Origin: JBBDXA01 sp040902585
GTDB taxonomy: Bacteria > Planctomycetota > Phycisphaerae > Phycisphaerales > Phycisphaeraceae
Direction of reading: 5' to 3'
Length of the DNA stretch: 33,929 nucleotides
Assembly: GCA_040902585.1 (NCBI GenBank)
Contig: JBBDXA010000101.1
Span: 1 to 33,929 of the forward strand
Shown here: positions 7,133 to 14,907 of the stretch, piece after piece
Layout of the letters: every line of letters starts with the position of its first letter
Numbering within the stretch: position 1 is the stretch's first letter
Notes under the pieces: model-generated
What the model was told of the DNA's origin: nothing
Databases searched by the model: none
Seen by the model: only the letters and a program-made list of their open reading frames with translations
Position numbers and translations under genes: made by a program

Positions 7133-7304
7133 GCGGGGGCAGGATTCGAACCTGCGACCTCAGAACGTGTGTGAGAAGTTTGGAGCACCATCCCGGCAGG
7201 GTGGTGCGCGTTCGTGGTTCAGTTCGTCTAAGGCACCGCCCTTCCGGGACGGTGCTCCACGACTACGCTTCTCACACACGTTCTCAGGCCGCCCAACGAG
7301 CTAC
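7133..7304 (-). pseudogene. tRNA(fMet)-like remnant split by a palindromic element
   Basis: On the minus strand, 7160-7133 reads AGGTC variable loop, GCAGG-TTCGAAT-CCTGC T-arm and CCCCCGC acceptor strand, the normal 3' end of a bacterial initiator tRNA. On the same strand 7304-7291 reads GTAGCTCGTTGGGC, which matches the D-arm to anticodon-stem part of tRNA(fMet). Between them about 130 bases replace the anticodon loop, and upstream of 7304 no matching 5' acceptor strand (expected CGCGGGG-like) is present. It is therefore not a working tRNA in its present form. An attachment-site scar from an integrating element is an alternative for the 3' portion. Confidence 0.5.
7162..7284. repeat. Palindromic REPIN-like element with 17-bp terminal arms
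   Basis: The outer arms 7162-7178 (AGAACGTGTGTGAGAAG) and 7268-7284 are exact inverted repeats. Inside them lie two REP-like hairpins in opposite orientation, 7182-7207 and 7232-7258, of the same GGAGCACC family as at 142 and 2900. Two inverted REPs joined by a short spacer is the layout called a REPIN, normally mobilised in trans by a RAYT/IS200-like transposase. It sits inside the tRNA-like remnant. Confidence 0.7.
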
Positions 7305-7331
7305 TGGGGTCGTGATCGGCATGAGGTCGTT

Positions 7332-8312
7332 TCAATCCGCGGCTGCGGGCCCTTGCCAAAGATGCACGACGCCCCGGCTACCGGATGCGATGCGCTGACC
7401 GTCGCGCGTGATGGCGATCGTTGTGATCGCGTCCGCATCGCCTCGGAGGGTGGCTCGTTCCTTGCCGGTGCGGGCGTCCCACACTTTCACGACCTTGTCC
7501 TCGCCGCCCGAAACGATCCAGCGCCCGTCACCGCTGATGGCCAGGCAGCTCACGTCCCCGCCGTGGCCGCGGAGCGTGTGCAGCGGCTTGCCGGCCTCGG
7601 CATCCCAGATGATCAGCGTGTCGTCGTAGCTTCCCGAGACGATGTGCTTCCCGTCGGCGCTCCAGGCGACGCAGGTGACAGCACCCTCGTGCCCGACCAG
7701 CGAGTCGAGTCGCTCGCCGGTGGCCGCGTCCCAGATGATCAGGTGCTTCTCGCCGTCGCCGGTGACGATGTGCTTACCGTCGTGATTGAAGGCGATGCAG
7801 TTGACATCATAGTCATCGGGCAGCTCGCCGGACGCAACGGTCTTCTCGGTGGCGATGTCCCAGATGCGCCAGGTGTCGTCACCGCTGCCGGTGGCGAGCC
7901 GTTTGCCGTCGGGGCTGATCGCGAGGCAGGTGACGCTCTCCTTGTGGCCCCGGAGGATGGCTTTATTCTTGCCGGTAGTGGCGTCGCAGAGGCGAACGGT
8001 TTTGTCCCAATGGGCCGAGGCGATGAGCTTGCCGTCGGGAGTGAAAGCGACGGCGGAGACGCCCTTGCCGACGTTGCGCGACTCCATCTGCCAGTCGCCA
8101 TCCTCGGTGACCCATTTTTTGATCGCGGCGTCGTCGCCGCCGGTGACGAGGCGCTTGCCATCGGCGCTGAAGGCGACCGAGGACACCCAGCCTGCGTGGG
8201 CTTTGATGGTGACGAGCGGCTTGACTGAGTCGGTGGTGACGGGTGCCTCGGAGGCGTCAGAAGCGGTGATCGCAGCGAACAGAATCACGCATGCGAACCA
8301 GCCGTTTAGCAT
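7332..8312 (-). CDS. Secreted WD40-repeat beta-propeller protein
   Basis: 326 aa. It starts with a signal peptide (hydrophobic core from Trp5 to about Ala16, cleavage near SEA). Seven WD40 blades follow, each with the GH..V..(V/L)A.S.DGK.....G..D..(I/V)(W/K)(D) pattern and ending in IWD, VWD or LWQ; blades 5 and 6 are the most regular (GHEGAV, GHGGDV). Seven blades would close a single propeller acting as a protein-docking surface. It is the last gene of a minus-strand run behind DUF1592 and DUF1552 genes, from which it is separated by a large hairpin. Such propellers commonly accompany planctomycetal DUF1501/1549/1592 loci. The start at 8312 is preferred because the longer frame would read through the hairpin. 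Confidence 0.85.
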   Translation of the reverse strand: MLNGWFACVILFAAITASDASEAPVTTDSVKPLVTIKAHAGWVSSVAFSADGKRLVTGGDDAAIKKWVTEDGDWQMESRNVGKGVSAVAFTPDGKLIASAHWDKTVRLCDATTGKNKAILRGHKESVTCLAISPDGKRLATGSGDDTWRIWDIATEKTVASGELPDDYDVNCIAFNHDGKHIVTGDGEKHLIIWDAATGERLDSLVGHEGAVTCVAWSADGKHIVSGSYDDTLIIWDAEAGKPLHTLRGHGGDVSCLAISGDGRWIVSGGEDKVVKVWDARTGKERATLRGDADAITTIAITRDGQRIASGSRGVVHLWQGPAAAD

Positions 8313-8313
8313 A

Positions 8314-8385
8314 AGCCGCGACCGTAAGGGAGCGGGCTTCGACGGACGATGATCCGTCGCGGACCACTCCCTGACGGTCGTGGCT
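8314..8385. repeat. Nested long hairpin before the WD40 gene
   Basis: Arms 8314-8335 (starting AGCCGCGACCGTAAGGGAG) and 8364-8385 pair at roughly 18 of 22 positions. Within the loop CGACGGA and TCCGTCG form a second stem. It lies in the 107-base gap between the DUF1552 gene and the WD40 gene, so it may attenuate or stabilise the transcript at that point. It is a different family from the GGAGCACC hairpins. Confidence 0.7.
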
Positions 8386-8419
8386 CGTTCGCAGGCGCGT
8401 GGATGCTTTCGTTGATGGA

Positions 8420-9748
8420 TCACGCCAGGAGCTCGGATAGCACGCCTTTGCTTTCCTTAAAGGATTCGACCGGGCAGCCGAGCTGGGTGAGGATAGTCAG
8501 GTACAGGTCGGACATCGGCTTGCGCCCGTCCCACTTCAGGTGCTGGCCGTGCCTGAAGCCGAGCTTGCGGCCGCCGGCCAGCAGCGTCGGGAAGCTCTTG
8601 CCGCTGTGGCTGTTGATCTGGCAACCGCCGAAGAGCAGCACGGTGTGGTCGAGGAGCGAGCCGTCGGTGGCCTTGATCGCGGCGAGCTTGTCCATGAGCC
8701 GCGCGAGGCAGGCGGAGAACATCTCGTCGCGCCGCGTGATTACCTTGGCATCGGGATTGTTTGGATCGGGGGCCTGGCCGCCCTTGTGGTGATAGTCGTG
8801 CGCGCCGCGCATGGGAGCACCGGCGTCCTTGGCCCAGGTCTTGTATTCGTCGTAGTTGGGCCCGCCCTCGCCGCCGAGGCTGTGGGTCACCACGCGGGTC
8901 ATGTCGGTCTGGAACGCCAGCGCGATCAGGTCGGTCATGAGCTCGATGTGCTCGCGCATGCTGTTCTTGCCGGCAGGTTCGGTCTGCACGCCGGACTCAT
9001 CGAATTGCGGCCGGCCGTTCTGGAGGATTTTGTCGCTGTCGATCAGCCGCTTCTCGATCTCGCGGATCGATTCGAGATACTGGTCGAGCCGGTCCTTGTC
9101 CATGGCGGTCAGCTTGCCGCGGTAGCTCTTGACATCGCCCATGGCGGTATCGAGCACGCTGCGGTTGAGGGCGACGCGGGCACGGGCGGCTTCGAGCTGG
9201 GCTTTGTCGGCAGGCGGGAAGAGGCGCTCGAACAAGGTGCGGTGGTTCCCGATGGCGGGGATATCAACGCCCAGCGCATTGCGAGAAAGCGTGGAGGTGC
9301 CGACGCCGTCGCGGAAGGAGAGCGCCATGGACGGAAGCCAGGTCGGGCCCAGGTGCTGGGCGGCAACCTGATCCATGGAAATGGTGTTGGTGATGGTGCC
9401 GGCGATCTGGTTGATGTTGTGCCCGGTGAGCCAGTTGTAGGGGAAGACGTGGCCGCTGATCTGGCCCTCGATGTGGCGGAGGTTGGAGAGGACGGAGAAC
9501 TGGTCGCGGTGCTTTTCGAGCGGCTTGTGCGAATCGGCGAGGGTGTAGTTGCGGCCGGTGTCCTTGGGGAACCAGCCGTTGCGACCGATGGCGCCGGGGA
9601 TATAGAAGCAGGCGAGGCGCGGCGGATCGGTCTTGCCCTGCGTCGCGGCGAAGGTGCGGCCGCCCAGGATGTCCAGGCACGGCAGCACGATGGTGGCGCC
9701 CAGGCCTCGAAGGACGGCGCGCCGGCTGATGAGTGTCGAATGCTTCAT
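8420..9748 (-). CDS. DUF1552 Tat-exported protein (first copy)
   Basis: 442 aa. The N-terminus carries a twin-arginine signal (SRRAVLRGLGATIVLP). The body has the family's LACFYIPGAIGRNGWFPK near the start, the VLSNLRHIEGQ segment, TDLIALAFQTDMTRVVTHSLGGEGG in the middle and the C-terminal LLFGGCQINSHSGKSFPTLLAGGRK block. The fold is thought to be alkaline-phosphatase/sulfatase-like, as for the related DUF1501. The biochemical role is unknown; genes of this family almost always follow a DUF1592 cytochrome-type gene, as here. GGGAG before ATG 9748 is the ribosome-binding site. A TGCATGCA palindrome lies about 43 bases upstream. A second, diverged copy lies at 14908-16290. Confidence 0.9.
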   Translation of the reverse strand: MKHSTLISRRAVLRGLGATIVLPCLDILGGRTFAATQGKTDPPRLACFYIPGAIGRNGWFPKDTGRNYTLADSHKPLEKHRDQFSVLSNLRHIEGQISGHVFPYNWLTGHNINQIAGTITNTISMDQVAAQHLGPTWLPSMALSFRDGVGTSTLSRNALGVDIPAIGNHRTLFERLFPPADKAQLEAARARVALNRSVLDTAMGDVKSYRGKLTAMDKDRLDQYLESIREIEKRLIDSDKILQNGRPQFDESGVQTEPAGKNSMREHIELMTDLIALAFQTDMTRVVTHSLGGEGGPNYDEYKTWAKDAGAPMRGAHDYHHKGGQAPDPNNPDAKVITRRDEMFSACLARLMDKLAAIKATDGSLLDHTVLLFGGCQINSHSGKSFPTLLAGGRKLGFRHGQHLKWDGRKPMSDLYLTILTQLGCPVESFKESKGVLSELLA

Positions 9749-9787
9749 GATGGCTCCCGAGCGTGGCCGCTCGACTTCTATTGAAAG

Positions 9788-9795
9788 TGCATGCA
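9788..9795. promoter_or_regulatory. TGCATGCA palindrome, site A
   Basis: The exact 8-bp palindrome lies in AAAGTGCATGCAGTAA within the 88-base gap between the first DUF1592 gene and its DUF1552 partner, centred 43 bases upstream of the DUF1552 start. Equivalent sites lie at 16329-16336, 18541-18558 and 24925-24932. It is proposed as an operator of a shared regulator, perhaps the GntR protein at 25046. Confidence 0.45.
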
Positions 9796-9836
9796 GTAAG
9801 GATACAGCGCGAACCAGCACCGCGCGTCTCCCGATC

Positions 9837-12305
9837 TTATCGACCGAGGAAGATTTCCGACCTCACCAGCGACTTGAGCACGTCGCGCAACGGGTATCCG
9901 TCCGATTCGTGCTGCTCGAGAATCCGCTTGATCAACGCCAGGTCATGCACATCCGGCAATCTGCCCGTGCCGTACACCACCAGGTTTTTCAGCAGGCCGC
10001 GCATCACATCGGGCAGGTAGTGGCGGATGATGAGCTGCTTGCATTCCTCATAGGACTTGAACGCCTCGCCGCGCGGCAGCCTGCCCACAGCATCGACCGG
10101 CCGCTCGGCGCCGATGCCGCGCCACTCGATCTTGCCATCCAGGTCGGCCATCTGGTAGCTCTCGTGCTCCACTTCGCGCCAGCGGCCGCTGATATCGAAG
10201 TTCTGAAATGCGAAGCCCATGGGATCCATCTTGCGATGGCAGACGGAACAGTTGACGTCTTCCTGATGCTGCTTGAGCAATTCCCGAAACGGCTTGCCCT
10301 TGTTGCTCCCTTCGGAGGCGTTGAGCTCGGGCACTTCCAGCGGCGGCGGCGGCGGGGCGTCGTCGAGGATGTGGCGCAGCGTCCACGCGCCGCGGTAGAT
10401 TACCCAGTTGCTCCCCATCCAGGTGAGCATGGACTGGATGCCGGCGTGTCCGAGGACGCCGCCGCCGCGCGGGTCGTCGGCCCGCAGCTTGATGGGGCGG
10501 AGCAGGCCGCCCTCGACGCCTTTGTAGCCGTAGTGAATCGCCAGGGCATCGTTCATCATCGTCCAGTCGCTGGCGATCAGTTCGCGGGCCGGCTTGTTTT
10601 CCACGAAGAGCCGGGCGATGTAGGCCAACGTCTCCTCGCGCATCGAGTCCTTAAGATTGCGGGCGAAGCGGAAGTCCTGCTTCTTGAGACTCGTGGAGGC
10701 GATCGTGATGGGCTGTTCCATCTCGAGCCATTGGAGGACAAAGGGACGGACAAAGCCGTCACTGCGCGGATCGGCCAGCAGGCGGTCCACCTGGGCGTCG
10801 AGCACGGCCGGCTCGCGCAGCTTGCCTTCAGCCGCGAGCTGGAGCAGCTCACTATCCGGCGGTGCGCCCCAGAGCATGAAACTCAGGCGGGAAGCGATGG
10901 CGTGCTGCGCGATCGTCTTGTCGCTATCGCCGGGTGAGGCGAGGTAGCGGAAGCCGCTGCTCATGAGCATCGACTGAAAAGCCGCCCGCAGCGCTTCATC
11001 GAACGACAGACGCTGCCCGCGCAGCTTCTGGTAAAGCGCGAAGAACCGCTCCTGCTCCTTCTCGCTCACCGGCCGGCGCCAGGCGCGCTGGCCCCAGAGC
11101 GACAGCAACTGCTTTGCGCTGGCGTCGGAGTCGGTGATCTCGGCCAGGCCGGCTTTCCACGGCGCGGTTGGCCAGGCGGTGCGGTATCCCATTTTGATCG
11201 ACACACGCTGGAGCACGATGTACGGCGCCGGCTTCTGCTCGGGCGGCAGCTTGCGATCGAACTTCGGCCGGTACCACCCGGTCCCGCCCGGCACCACCTC
11301 GTCCGGCCGGTTCGTCTCCTCGTTTTCAAAACCGTCGATCGAATAAGGAATCTCGATGCGGTTGCTGATGCTCACGCGCACGCCCCTGGCCTCGATCGCC
11401 AGGTCTTCGAGCTGCACCTCGTAGGTCAGCACCTGCGGGTTCTCGAAGTCGGCGGTGATCTCGCGGTGGTCGATGTCCTTGCCCGAGACGCTGACCCACA
11501 GCTTCGGGTTCGGCAAGCCCGGCATCGGCTTGTAAAGGGAGACATCGATCGTCACCCGCAGGATGCCTTTACCTTGCGGCGGGACGGGCAGGATGAAGTC
11601 GGTGGAATCGCGGTCGCCGACCCACTGCGGCTCCATGAGCAGTCCCTTGCCCTTCTGCATGGGGCCGCGCGGCTCCGCGCGGGCACCCTTGGCCTTCCAT
11701 CCGTCGAGCGCCTTCTTCGGATCGGCGGACGCTCGCAGAATGGTCTGGTAGATCGCGCCCGAAGAGGGTTCGAGAAATCGGATGCCATCGACAGCCCGGC
11801 GGGTGACGGTCATGAGCGCCGCGACGGAGTCCGCCGCATCCTGCAAGCCATCGGCGCCGGTGTCGAACCCGCCCACGCGCCCGTCGCCGGGCAGGCCGTC
11901 GGCGAACTGCACCGACAGGCCGGTGAGGTCGCGCAGCGCGGCGGACGTCTCGCGCCGGTTGAGCCGCCGGATCGTCCCGGCTGCCTCGCGCTGCCGGGCT
12001 GCGATCCAGTTCAACAGTTGCGCCTTCTGCGCCGCGGTCGGCTGCGGCTTGTCCTGCGGCGGCATCTCGCCCGATGAAACCGCCTCATGCACTTTCGTCC
12101 ACAGCGGCGACTCCTGCGGGCGGTACTGCTTGAGCTGATCGAAACGCACACCTGATGTCTGCTTTGATTCCCCGTGACAACCAAAGCAATACCGGCTCAA
12201 CATCGGCTGCACATCGCGCAGGAATGTATCGCCGGATTCTTCAGCGAACACGATGCCGCTGGCGAACAGGATGCACACACAAACTGACACGCGGACAACG
12301 GACAT
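9837..12305 (-). CDS. DUF1592-family cytochrome-type secreted protein (first copy)
   Basis: 822 aa with a Sec signal peptide. Residues 26-100 form a planctomycetal cytochrome-c-like (PSD1-type) domain with Cys40-x2-Cys43-His44 and a GEMPPQDKPQP loop that could supply the Met ligand. The rest follows the DUF1587-DUF1595-DUF1592-DUF1588-DUF1585 order: LNRRETSAALRDLTGL, the WRRPVSEKEQERF block, ASRLSFMLWGAPPDSEL, CSVCHRKMDPMGFAFQNFD (a second CxxCH) and the closing YGTGRLPDV...SLVRSEIFLGR. Function is unproven; an electron-transfer or carbohydrate-active role is inferred from architecture and neighbours. A quinoprotein-like propeller gene ends 28 bases upstream and the DUF1552 partner follows, so it is the second gene of a four-gene run. 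Confidence 0.9.
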   Translation of the reverse strand: MSVVRVSVCVCILFASGIVFAEESGDTFLRDVQPMLSRYCFGCHGESKQTSGVRFDQLKQYRPQESPLWTKVHEAVSSGEMPPQDKPQPTAAQKAQLLNWIAARQREAAGTIRRLNRRETSAALRDLTGLSVQFADGLPGDGRVGGFDTGADGLQDAADSVAALMTVTRRAVDGIRFLEPSSGAIYQTILRASADPKKALDGWKAKGARAEPRGPMQKGKGLLMEPQWVGDRDSTDFILPVPPQGKGILRVTIDVSLYKPMPGLPNPKLWVSVSGKDIDHREITADFENPQVLTYEVQLEDLAIEARGVRVSISNRIEIPYSIDGFENEETNRPDEVVPGGTGWYRPKFDRKLPPEQKPAPYIVLQRVSIKMGYRTAWPTAPWKAGLAEITDSDASAKQLLSLWGQRAWRRPVSEKEQERFFALYQKLRGQRLSFDEALRAAFQSMLMSSGFRYLASPGDSDKTIAQHAIASRLSFMLWGAPPDSELLQLAAEGKLREPAVLDAQVDRLLADPRSDGFVRPFVLQWLEMEQPITIASTSLKKQDFRFARNLKDSMREETLAYIARLFVENKPARELIASDWTMMNDALAIHYGYKGVEGGLLRPIKLRADDPRGGGVLGHAGIQSMLTWMGSNWVIYRGAWTLRHILDDAPPPPPLEVPELNASEGSNKGKPFRELLKQHQEDVNCSVCHRKMDPMGFAFQNFDISGRWREVEHESYQMADLDGKIEWRGIGAERPVDAVGRLPRGEAFKSYEECKQLIIRHYLPDVMRGLLKNLVVYGTGRLPDVHDLALIKRILEQHESDGYPLRDVLKSLVRSEIFLGR

Positions 12306-12333
12306 TGGCGCAGGTTCCCTATATTGGAGTTGG

Positions 12334-14784
12334 CTACCTTTTCTTCGGAGCCGGTGTTTCCATTCGCTGGGCAATCGCGTGGTCGCTTTCATCGAGACGG
12401 AACGCGAAACCCTCGGTGCGGAACGCGGGCAGCTTCAGGCTCTCCCCGTCGCTGACGAGGATGTCGTTCACGAAGCTGTGGGGCACGATCGCGCCTGACG
12501 CTTTGCCTGCCTTGGTGGTGATCGTAGCCGGCCGCTTCGCCAGGCGGAGGCGGTGCTTCGCTTCGCCGGTGGTGGGGTCAAGGCCGACAACATAGACCCC
12601 GCCGCCGACCTCCGGGTGAAGGCCGGCGCTCGCGCAAATCAAACCTTGGTGCAGCGTGACGCCATACACCGGCCAGGAAGATTCGAGCTGGCCGTAGGAC
12701 ATCATCTTGCGGTGATACGGGGCGACCAGGTATCGCCATTGGGGCGCACCGTCGGCGGCGCGGATTGCGTAGACGTAGCCGTCGTGGCAGCCGGCGAAGA
12801 CCGTGTCCCCGTGCACCAGCGGCGTCTGGCTCACGCGGCCGTCGCAGGTGAAGCTCCAGAGGACCTTGCCCGCCGCGTCGCGTGCCTCGATGCGGTGCTC
12901 GCGAACGACGGCGACGATCGATCGCCCATTAGGCAGCGGAGCGCCGGCCGTCTCCCTCTGTGCGGCGCGCTCGTTGCGCACCCAGTCCTGCGCGATCGGC
13001 CCGCTCAGCGCCTTGGCCGGCGGCACCGCGGCCCGCGGAGCATCCGCCTTCAACCCGTCCAGGCGCTCCAGCCGCTGGCCATCCGCGATCGCCTCGCGCA
13101 GCGGCTCGGGCGACATCGCCATGTAGCCGCGCAGCTGCGTGAAGCACCCGCAGGCGCTGGGCGTGAAATAGACCATGCCGTTGGCGGGCGTCGCGCCCAG
13201 CGCGCAGCCGGCGCGGGCGGCGCTTTGAAGGGTTCCGTTGAAGTCGCGATCGAGGTAGGTGACGTAGCCGGTGATGAATAAGTCCTCGGTGGCGCAGAAG
13301 CGGTTGCAGCGCTGGTTGTATCCGATGGTGAAGGCCGGCTCGGTTATTCCGCTCATGGGATCGGTGCGGAAAATCTGGGTGTGGCCCGCGAAGTACACCG
13401 CGCCGTCGCGGATCAGGGCGTTGTACATCGATGTGTTCCACTTGACGGTGAAGGTCGCCTGGCCGTGCAGCTTGCCGTCCTTCACCGTGATGCAGCCGAG
13501 CCAGCCGCCGCCCTCCTTCTCGCCGCGCCCACCGATGGCCGACCCGGCGAAGAGCGCGAGCAGGCCGTCGTCATAAACGAGCTGTCCGATCGGCCGGCCC
13601 TTGATCTCTTCATTGCGCCACACGGGCTTTCCCGTCGCCAGGTCGAGGCAGAGCACGGCGTCGGCCTCGGCGCTGGGCCAGCGCGATCTGGCCAGCGCGC
13701 CGGCGGGGCAGACGGTGACAAATACCTTCTTCGCCTCGGCGCTGGCGGAGGGGAACATCAGGCGGGTGCCGGGCTCGGTGTGTTTCCAGATGACGTCGCC
13801 GTTCGCCGCGTCGAGCGCGAAGAGCGTGTCGCCGACATTGGTGATCAGCTTGCCATCGGCGATGCGCACCTGGTTGTTCTCGTCGCGCTCGCCGGTGGCG
13901 TTGCCGGCGGCGGTGAACGTCGTCACAACCTCGCCCGTGGCGGCGTCGAGCGACACCAGCGGGGCATTCCGTTTGAGTCCGGTGTAAACGCGGTCGCCCG
14001 CCGCGACGAGCTGCCAGCGTTTGCGTCCCGCCTCGAAGTCGCGCTCCACCGTCCACAACGGCACACCGCTGAAAGCGTCCCGGCAGGCGAGGTTCGACAC
14101 CCGGTTACGCCGATCCTCTTCCGACCAGTCGAAGAACACTCGGTTTTTCGTCACGCGGATGCCCGTCAGGTTGATGAATCCCGCGGGGTTGCCGCCGAGC
14201 TTGATCGGCTGCACGCCGCTGATCCACTGCACGAAATGGGGCTGGCGGACGAGCTTGTCCCGGCTGACGCCGTTGCCGTCGGCGCCGCGGTCGAAGTGAG
14301 TCCACTCGTCCATCGCCGCCGGGCGCGGCTTGACGGCGAGCGACCACTGACCGCCGCGGCGCACCTGGGCGACTCCGCCCGGGCATAACACTCGCAACAT
14401 CTCCGCTTCCGACGGCGCAGCCGGTCCCAGCGCGTCGGTGTCGACGATGAGCAGATTCACGAGGTTGTCGGCGTAGGGAAGCGATGTCACCGAAGGTCTG
14501 AGCTCGACCGACGCGAGGCCGCCGAGCCCTTCACGAGCGATGGCCGTCCGCGCGGCGGCGAGCGCTTCACGCGTCAGCGCCAACCCGTGCACTAATACTC
14601 GCCCCTTAGCCGCGAGCCCGCACTCGAGCCGGCCATCGCTCGTGCCGACATGCACCGCCAGGCCGGCTTCCAACTTCGACTGCTCAATCACCTGCGACAC
14701 GTCGGGCGGCGCAGCGACCGCTCCCGCCGCAGCGATCACGAGGATTGCTGCTCCTACCGCCAACAGACTCAGTTGGGGACGCAT
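12334..14784 (-). CDS. Secreted PQQ-like beta-propeller with methyltransferase-like N-terminal domain
   Basis: 816 aa with a signal peptide (hydrophobic residues 5-24). Residues about 28-145 look like a Rossmann methyltransferase: VHVGTSDGRL, LVHGLALTREALAAAR, VELRPSVTSLPYADNLVNLLIVD, RVLCPGGVAQV. The usual GxGxG SAM loop is degraded, so catalysis is doubtful. The remainder is a PQQ/BamB-like propeller with repeated LDAATGEVVTTF, LDAANGDVIWKH, LDLATGKPVWRN, RDAAGKVLWSF and RAADGAPQWRY blades. Whether it binds pyrroloquinoline quinone is not evident. It heads the run PQQ-DUF1592-DUF1552-WD40, so it may deliver electrons to the cytochrome-type partner. The start at 14784 is chosen because the signal peptide begins there. 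Confidence 0.82.
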   Translation of the reverse strand: MRPQLSLLAVGAAILVIAAAGAVAAPPDVSQVIEQSKLEAGLAVHVGTSDGRLECGLAAKGRVLVHGLALTREALAAARTAIAREGLGGLASVELRPSVTSLPYADNLVNLLIVDTDALGPAAPSEAEMLRVLCPGGVAQVRRGGQWSLAVKPRPAAMDEWTHFDRGADGNGVSRDKLVRQPHFVQWISGVQPIKLGGNPAGFINLTGIRVTKNRVFFDWSEEDRRNRVSNLACRDAFSGVPLWTVERDFEAGRKRWQLVAAGDRVYTGLKRNAPLVSLDAATGEVVTTFTAAGNATGERDENNQVRIADGKLITNVGDTLFALDAANGDVIWKHTEPGTRLMFPSASAEAKKVFVTVCPAGALARSRWPSAEADAVLCLDLATGKPVWRNEEIKGRPIGQLVYDDGLLALFAGSAIGGRGEKEGGGWLGCITVKDGKLHGQATFTVKWNTSMYNALIRDGAVYFAGHTQIFRTDPMSGITEPAFTIGYNQRCNRFCATEDLFITGYVTYLDRDFNGTLQSAARAGCALGATPANGMVYFTPSACGCFTQLRGYMAMSPEPLREAIADGQRLERLDGLKADAPRAAVPPAKALSGPIAQDWVRNERAAQRETAGAPLPNGRSIVAVVREHRIEARDAAGKVLWSFTCDGRVSQTPLVHGDTVFAGCHDGYVYAIRAADGAPQWRYLVAPYHRKMMSYGQLESSWPVYGVTLHQGLICASAGLHPEVGGGVYVVGLDPTTGEAKHRLRLAKRPATITTKAGKASGAIVPHSFVNDILVSDGESLKLPAFRTEGFAFRLDESDHAIAQRMETPAPKKR

Positions 14785-14907
14785 TTCTCGGCTCCGTTCG
14801 TCAGTGGCGACCTGGTCGCCGATAAACAATCAATGAGGAATGTCGCTGCCGAATTCGGGACCGCATCAGACGTCACGCGCGGCTCGCATCGAAGCGCCAG
14901 CTCTGAT

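Noticed and set aside
8540..9784. A 414-codon + strand frame opposite the first DUF1552 gene
   Set aside because: It is antisense to a gene with clear family motifs and a Tat signal; its own translation has no recognisable domain.
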